36,190 nt of DNA from Kiritimatiellia bacterium (GTDB lineage: Bacteria; Verrucomicrobiota; Kiritimatiellia; RFP12; UBA3636), in the NCBI GenBank assembly GCA_017424105.1, contig JAFPBK010000124.1, positions 1-36,190 of the forward strand. The letters run 5' to 3'. The position numbers and the translations under genes were made by a program. Shown here piece after piece: positions 32,199-36,190 of the stretch. How positions within the stretch are numbered: position 1 is the stretch's first letter; each line of letters opens with the position of its first letter. The notes beneath the pieces are model-generated. The model was not told the origin of the DNA and did no database searches. It saw only the letters and a program-made list of their open reading frames with translations.

Positions 32199-32561
32199 TT
32201 GAAAGAGTACGAGCTTCAATTTGAAGATAAAAAGTGGCAGTGTGATTATGCTGCCACTTTTTTTGAGCGTGGATGGGGCTTGCTAGGACGCAAGTCATAC
32301 CCAGCTAATCGCATTATGGTAATTCCCAAATGTGGCAGTGTGCATACTTGGTTTATGCGCTTTAACATAGATATTGTTTTTCTTGACAGATGTGGCAAGG
32401 TGTTGCGTGTTGAGTATAATGTTTCTCCATGGCGAATGCTCAGTGGTGGGCGTGGTGCTTGCACAACTTTAGAGGCAATGTCTTCAAGAGATGGTTCTGT
32501 ATCTGGTTTTTTCAATTTAAAGATTGGCGATTATGTCCATTTGATTGAAATGAAATCTTAA
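32199..32561 (+). CDS. DUF192 family protein (TTG start)
   Basis: 120 aa. The start is TTG at 32199, supported by AAAGG at 32187-32191 with 7 bases spacing; that site overlaps the stop of the acyltransferase gene, so the two are probably co-transcribed and coupled. The DUF192 signature is visible: GLLGRKSY, then HTWFMRFNIDIVFLD, then VEYNVSPWRML and a late KIGDYVHL. The family folds as a small beta-barrel and has no settled biochemical role. No signal peptide is present, although many relatives are exported. Confidence 0.85.
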   Translation: MKEYELQFEDKKWQCDYAATFFERGWGLLGRKSYPANRIMVIPKCGSVHTWFMRFNIDIVFLDRCGKVLRVEYNVSPWRMLSGGRGACTTLEAMSSRDGSVSGFFNLKIGDYVHLIEMKS

Positions 32562-32610
32562 ACCTCACCATTTATATCTTATAGCATTAGAATATTGAGA
32601 TTTAAAAATA

Positions 32611-32681
32611 TGTAGATTGCAAAAGTAAATGCACCAAAAGAGGTGCATTTACTTTTGCAAATTACACTTTTGCAAATTACA
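32611..32681. repeat. Inverted-repeat copy of the dispersed element
   Basis: A 25-base arm (32611-32635) is followed by a 6-base loop (AAAAGA) and a 25-base arm (32642-32666) that pairs with only two mismatches. Then CTTTTGCAAATTACA, which closes the second arm (32652-32666), is repeated exactly at 32667-32681. The left arm equals the reverse complement of 188-212 at 24 of 25 bases. It lies 50 bases after the DUF192 stop and could act as a transcript end, but there is no T-run. Confidence 0.75.
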
Positions 32682-32701
32682 GGATTTAAAAATATTTTAT
32701 G

Positions 32702-32731
32702 TTTACTAAAGAGGTTTATATGTGGTATTAT
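32702..32731 (+). promoter_or_regulatory. Promoter candidate of the 870-aa protein gene
   Basis: TTTACT (32702-32707), an 18-base spacer and TATTAT (32726-32731) preceded by TGG. The surrounding ATGTGGTATTATT is shared with the GH43 promoter region. Confidence 0.45.
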
Positions 32732-32778
32732 TTATAACCAATTATAAATATTTTTTAACAAAAATATGGGATTAAATT

Positions 32779-35391
32779 ATGAATAATAAGTTATTAAAAT
32801 ACTTAACAGTTTTTGCTATAGCAATCAGTTCTTTTGTACTAACTGCAGCAAATTATACAATTAGTACATCTGCAGATATTGCAAATCAATGCTATGCTGT
32901 TGGTGATACTGTAACCATTAGTGATAGCTCAGCCGATGCGGTTATGGGTGAAAAAATTGCAACCCTGAAGGAGCAAACTATTACTATGGTTGGCCCAGGC
33001 GGATTACTTCTTAAGGATAAATCAGGCGTAGAGCACATCTTCTATGTCTATGAAACACCAGCCAACAATGGTGAGGTATTCTTCTGTGAGCTAGTAAATA
33101 ACAATGTTAGTTGGGATACATTTGCTTGGACTAAGGTATATGGCTCATCAGATCGCACCTATCCAAATGCTCCTGATGATGTTGCTATTATAGTTAACCG
33201 CACATCAAATTATCGCTATATCGATGTTAGAGGTGATGGTATCACAATAGGTCAGCTTGTTGTATGCTTAGATAATCCTTTTACAATTAACCAAACAGGA
33301 GGGGCTACTAGATACTTAAAGTTTAGTAGAACAGATTCTAAAGCACCAATCATTTATCTTTCAACCACAAAAATTACTAATGAGAATAACAACACTACTC
33401 AATTCCGCATGGGTGAGCATGATAAAGAGGATGGGGGAAATGTTTTAGCCATATCCTTTGATGGTCCAGAAATGATAATTGATTGGACTGGTGACACAAT
33501 GTCTGTAGCCTCTTATTGTAGAACAAGAGCTATACAATTTGCTTTGGGTCGCACAAGCATTACAATAAATGAGGGTCAAACCTTAAAGCTTCAGAATGGT
33601 TCTTATGTTACACAAAGAAACTATGATGATTTTTATATTCGTGGTCGTTTGGGTTCTGGTGTGTTTGGTGAAGGAACAGTTGAAATCAAAGATGTTTGTC
33701 TTAATACTAAAGAAGCATCTCACCTTTTCGAACCAGGAAAGTTATGTGTAAATTCTGGCTTTGATTCTAATGGTGTTAATAATAATGTGTCTCGCTTCTC
33801 AACTAGTTTTACAACTATACCAGATTTTGATATAGAAGTTTTGTCTGGAACTTGTCCAACAAATCACAATTATTATAATCATCTTCGTAGTTCATGGAAA
33901 ACAGGAACACCAAATGCTGTATTGTCAAAATCAATATTCCTGTCAGGGACAGCATGGTGGTTAGATATAAATGGAGAATATGCTCCAACTGTAGAATATC
34001 TTCAATCTACAAATACAGCAGAAAAGGTTACAGTTAGAGGCCATGTTAAGTTTTATACCAACCCAGCATATAATCCTGATGGTGGTCACTTAACAGCAGA
34101 TGGACAACAAAGAGGTCGTGTAACGACAAATCTTCGTTTTAATAGTCTTCTACGAGATGATAAATGGACAACACTATCAATCAATGGTTTTAATTTCTGT
34201 CGAAATACTGCTAGTACAAATGAAATTAGAGGAACAGTAAAAATTGATAATTGGGCAGATTACATTGTTCGTCCAGAAGGTGTAAATCCAGAAAATTATA
34301 ATGAAAAGGAATATGCTATTATTCCATGGCTTACTGTTCATGCAAACGACAATAACCAAGATATTTTTGACTTAGATTGGGGTGGAGAGCATACCTTCCC
34401 TGCAATTAGAGAGAGTGACGGACTTGTCCAACTATATGTTAGTTTGAATAATAGAGGTACCTCAACCTTAAGCTCACGAGGGGAAAACGATAACTTCTAC
34501 TTTGCAGATAAGGGTGGATTCCAGCTTAATGGTGCAGATAGAAGAATTTTCTCTCTTGTTTATTCTATAGGTGAAGCAGTGTCTTACGCGGCTGGAGGTA
34601 ATTTCTATCTAGATACATCAAAGGGTGGTCATAAGCTCTACATTACCAGTGGAGCTATGGCTGTCATTCGAAATGCTAAGTGGCTTGGTCAGCCTATTGA
34701 TATGACACGTAATGGAAAAATAGTTCTTGAGGGTAATCCTTCTTATCTTCATTCTACTTCTGGTCATTCTAGAATAGTATCAAATAACGGTGGGTCTGAC
34801 TTTAATATGGTTTGGGTTCCATTAGTTGCAGAGAATGATCTTGTTATTGGTAATAATGGCGCAATTGGTATTGCAGGTGACCAAAGAGGAATTAAAGGGA
34901 CAATGGTGCTGAATGGTGGCCGTTTATTCTTAGGTTATCCTTCTTATGAAAAGACTGGCTATCTATACAGTGTAGGAAATCCTGAGAAAGGCTGGCCAAT
35001 GCATGGTGTAGCAATGGACTGCAGCTTCCGCGTACGTGGTGGTGCTGTACTAGCTATTGCATCCTCTGGCTATAATGGTGTTGACAGTGATGGTAATGAG
35101 GTAAATGAGCCTGTTATCGCATATGGTAAGGATAAGCGCAATACTATTACATTGGAGCGTAGCGGCTTGACTGTTGGTTCTGTTGAAATTCCAGAAGAGG
35201 AAACAGCAGTTTCAATTTATAAGTTGTATGTTCAGGATGAGAATGGAGAAGAGGTAACACTTGCTCGTGGTACTTGGGGTTCATCTTTAAGTGCTGCAGA
35301 ATTTGTAGACGATACATTATTTGCAGGTGAGGGTGTTATCAAAGTATTGTCAGATGACTTGCTACGTCCAACAACAATAATTATTAAATAA
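32779..35391 (+). CDS. Large exported beta-rich protein of unknown function
   Basis: 870 aa with a clear signal peptide (about 1-24, ending LTAAN). The mature part is Asn-, Thr-, Gly- and Asp-rich with many short predicted beta-strands. Stretches such as NNGAIGIAGDQRGIKGTMVL with NGGRLFLG resemble the autotransporter-associated beta-strand repeats, so a right-handed beta-helix is likely. No catalytic motif, barrel domain or PEP-CTERM signal is visible. The last 60 residues (KLYVQDENGEEVTLARGTWG, then GVIKVLSD and TIIIK) parallel the end of the 945-aa protein. GGGA lies before the ATG, and a strong terminator follows. It is probably a surface protein. Confidence 0.75.
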   Translation: MNNKLLKYLTVFAIAISSFVLTAANYTISTSADIANQCYAVGDTVTISDSSADAVMGEKIATLKEQTITMVGPGGLLLKDKSGVEHIFYVYETPANNGEVFFCELVNNNVSWDTFAWTKVYGSSDRTYPNAPDDVAIIVNRTSNYRYIDVRGDGITIGQLVVCLDNPFTINQTGGATRYLKFSRTDSKAPIIYLSTTKITNENNNTTQFRMGEHDKEDGGNVLAISFDGPEMIIDWTGDTMSVASYCRTRAIQFALGRTSITINEGQTLKLQNGSYVTQRNYDDFYIRGRLGSGVFGEGTVEIKDVCLNTKEASHLFEPGKLCVNSGFDSNGVNNNVSRFSTSFTTIPDFDIEVLSGTCPTNHNYYNHLRSSWKTGTPNAVLSKSIFLSGTAWWLDINGEYAPTVEYLQSTNTAEKVTVRGHVKFYTNPAYNPDGGHLTADGQQRGRVTTNLRFNSLLRDDKWTTLSINGFNFCRNTASTNEIRGTVKIDNWADYIVRPEGVNPENYNEKEYAIIPWLTVHANDNNQDIFDLDWGGEHTFPAIRESDGLVQLYVSLNNRGTSTLSSRGENDNFYFADKGGFQLNGADRRIFSLVYSIGEAVSYAAGGNFYLDTSKGGHKLYITSGAMAVIRNAKWLGQPIDMTRNGKIVLEGNPSYLHSTSGHSRIVSNNGGSDFNMVWVPLVAENDLVIGNNGAIGIAGDQRGIKGTMVLNGGRLFLGYPSYEKTGYLYSVGNPEKGWPMHGVAMDCSFRVRGGAVLAIASSGYNGVDSDGNEVNEPVIAYGKDKRNTITLERSGLTVGSVEIPEEETAVSIYKLYVQDENGEEVTLARGTWGSSLSAAEFVDDTLFAGEGVIKVLSDDLLRPTTIIIK

Positions 35392-35414
35392 TCTTATCTA
35401 ACATAAATTTTTGA

Positions 35415-35442
35415 GGGGCATCCGATTGGGTGCCCCTTTTTT
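35415..35442 (+). terminator. Intrinsic terminator after the 870-aa protein gene
   Basis: GGGGCATCC (35415-35423) pairs with GGGTGCCCC (35428-35436) through nine pairs including one G-T, with loop GATT, followed by TTTTTT. This is a textbook rho-independent terminator. Confidence 0.9.
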
Positions 35443-35599
35443 GTTTAGATGAAGCGATGTAAACATCATTCAAAATCTAGTCAATCCTGTCAAAGATTTC
35501 GCAAATTTAGGATTAAACATAAATATGTAAAACTAGACATCTGACCATGTTTTTTGATATCATACTAAATTGTATTTTTATCTTTATATGAGGTTTATT

Positions 35600-36190
35600 A
35601 TGAAAAAGTTTCTAACAGCAATATTTTTCGCTTTGTCTCTTCTTATTTCACCTGCTTTTGCAGAGAAAGTAGATTCTTCTAATTATTCTAAAATGATAGA
35701 ATTTACAATTAGTGGCTATAAAGGTTCTACAACACTTAATAATTTCCCTTTGCTTGTACGCTTTTCAGCAAATAATCCGGTTGGTTTCAATTATAAAGAC
35801 ATCGGATTAACAAAGGAAGATGTATATAAAAATCTTTGCTTTACAGATGGCGAAGATAATAGCCTCAATTATGAAATTGATACCTGGAATCCAGAAGGCG
35901 AATCTTTAATTTGGGTTTCTGTTCCTACTGTCCTAAGTGGAAAAGTTGTTATCATTAAAAGCTTTTACGGATTGAATGAGGGCAGTGTAAATACTGCTAA
36001 TACACCTGCGGCTGTTTGGTCTGCAGCAGATTATGTTGCTGTATGGCATATGAATGAGGTGTCAGATGATGGCGCATCTGTATTTGATGCTACAGGTAAT
36101 GGTTTTACCGCGACAGCAAAAACCTCATATGCAAATCCAACCCTTTCAACCGATGTGGCAATGTTTGGTAATGCTGTTAAAGGCACTACA
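35600..36190 (+). CDS. Exported DUF2341-domain protein, N-terminal part
   Basis: Open from ATG at 35600 to the window edge, 197 residues without a stop. A signal peptide (MKKFLTAIFFALSLLISPAFA) is followed by a DUF2341-type domain: LNNFPLLVRFSANNP, LCFTDGEDNSLNYEIDTWNP, ESLIWVSVPTVLSGKVVIIK and SFYGLNEGSVN. Then AVWHMNE and DATGNGFTATA mark the start of a LamG/concanavalin-like lectin domain. Such proteins are large, secreted and probably glycan-binding. GAGG lies 7 bases before the ATG. It is the third giant-type exported gene in this segment; its end is outside the window. Confidence 0.85.
   Translation, partial: MKKFLTAIFFALSLLISPAFAEKVDSSNYSKMIEFTISGYKGSTTLNNFPLLVRFSANNPVGFNYKDIGLTKEDVYKNLCFTDGEDNSLNYEIDTWNPEGESLIWVSVPTVLSGKVVIIKSFYGLNEGSVNTANTPAAVWSAADYVAVWHMNEVSDDGASVFDATGNGFTATAKTSYANPTLSTDVAMFGNAVKGTT

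Noticed and set aside
188-32666. The repeat copies at both ends as borders of a 32-kb genomic island
   Set aside because: The interval is full of core genes (rpoD, secDF, tgt, ispD, rny), there is no integrase, and a partial copy also occurs inside it. A dispersed repeat is the simpler reading.

Overview
The window is AT-rich, protein-dense bacterial chromosome, with no tRNA, rRNA, transposase, phage gene or CRISPR array that I could see. Several traits point to a Gram-negative member of the PVC superphylum, most likely a Kiritimatiellota, Lentisphaerota or Verrucomicrobiota relative. These are a fused SecDF, RNase Y, a sigma factor with a very long charged N-terminus, a membrane-anchored RRM protein, a pseudopilin-like protein of the type these phyla carry in many copies, a GldG-like protein, and very large exported proteins with LamG/DUF2341/Calx-beta-like parts. 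The phylum is an inference, not something the sequence proves.

Layout. (1) 1-1743, plus strand: the tail of an upstream gene, an intergenic stretch with a repeat and a strong promoter, then a vitamin B6 kinase (pdxK type) followed by a LacI-type regulator that is only half length. (2) 1784-16912, an unbroken minus-strand run read from high to low coordinates: pseudopilin-like protein, rpoD, membrane-anchored RRM protein, rlmB-like methyltransferase with a tandem-repeat arginine/glycine-rich N-terminus, tgt, yajC, secDF, ispD, a metallophosphoesterase, an SGNH lipoprotein, an orphan GldG-like protein and rny. This is mainly core RNA metabolism plus protein export. (3) 17291-19973, plus strand: a cytoplasmic GH43 glycosidase and a Gfo/Idh/MocA oxidoreductase, probably a small sugar-processing unit. 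(4) 20146-26854, minus strand: a lipoprotein with its own promoter, then a six-gene run from one promoter (DEDDh exonuclease, FHA protein, PEGA protein, araD-like epimerase, exported helical-repeat protein, queH). QueH and Tgt are two steps of tRNA queuosine synthesis. (5) 27238-36190, plus strand: two exported beta-rich giants (945 and 870 aa) and the start of a DUF2341 protein, separated by a bifunctional acyltransferase fusion resembling OlsF-type aminolipid synthases and a DUF192 protein.

The most unusual items are the membrane-anchored RRM protein lying directly upstream of an rRNA methyltransferase with a 4 x 96 bp repeat extension; a dispersed repeat family at both ends of the window, once as a 25-bp-arm hairpin; the acyltransferase-GNAT fusion; a truncated LacI regulator; and a shared ending in the two exported giants. 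Several promoters match the sigma-70 consensus closely. Three start codons were moved from the longest open frame to a better ribosome binding site (RRM, FHA and 945-aa proteins), and one gene uses TTG. No clearly new defence or mobile system was found.
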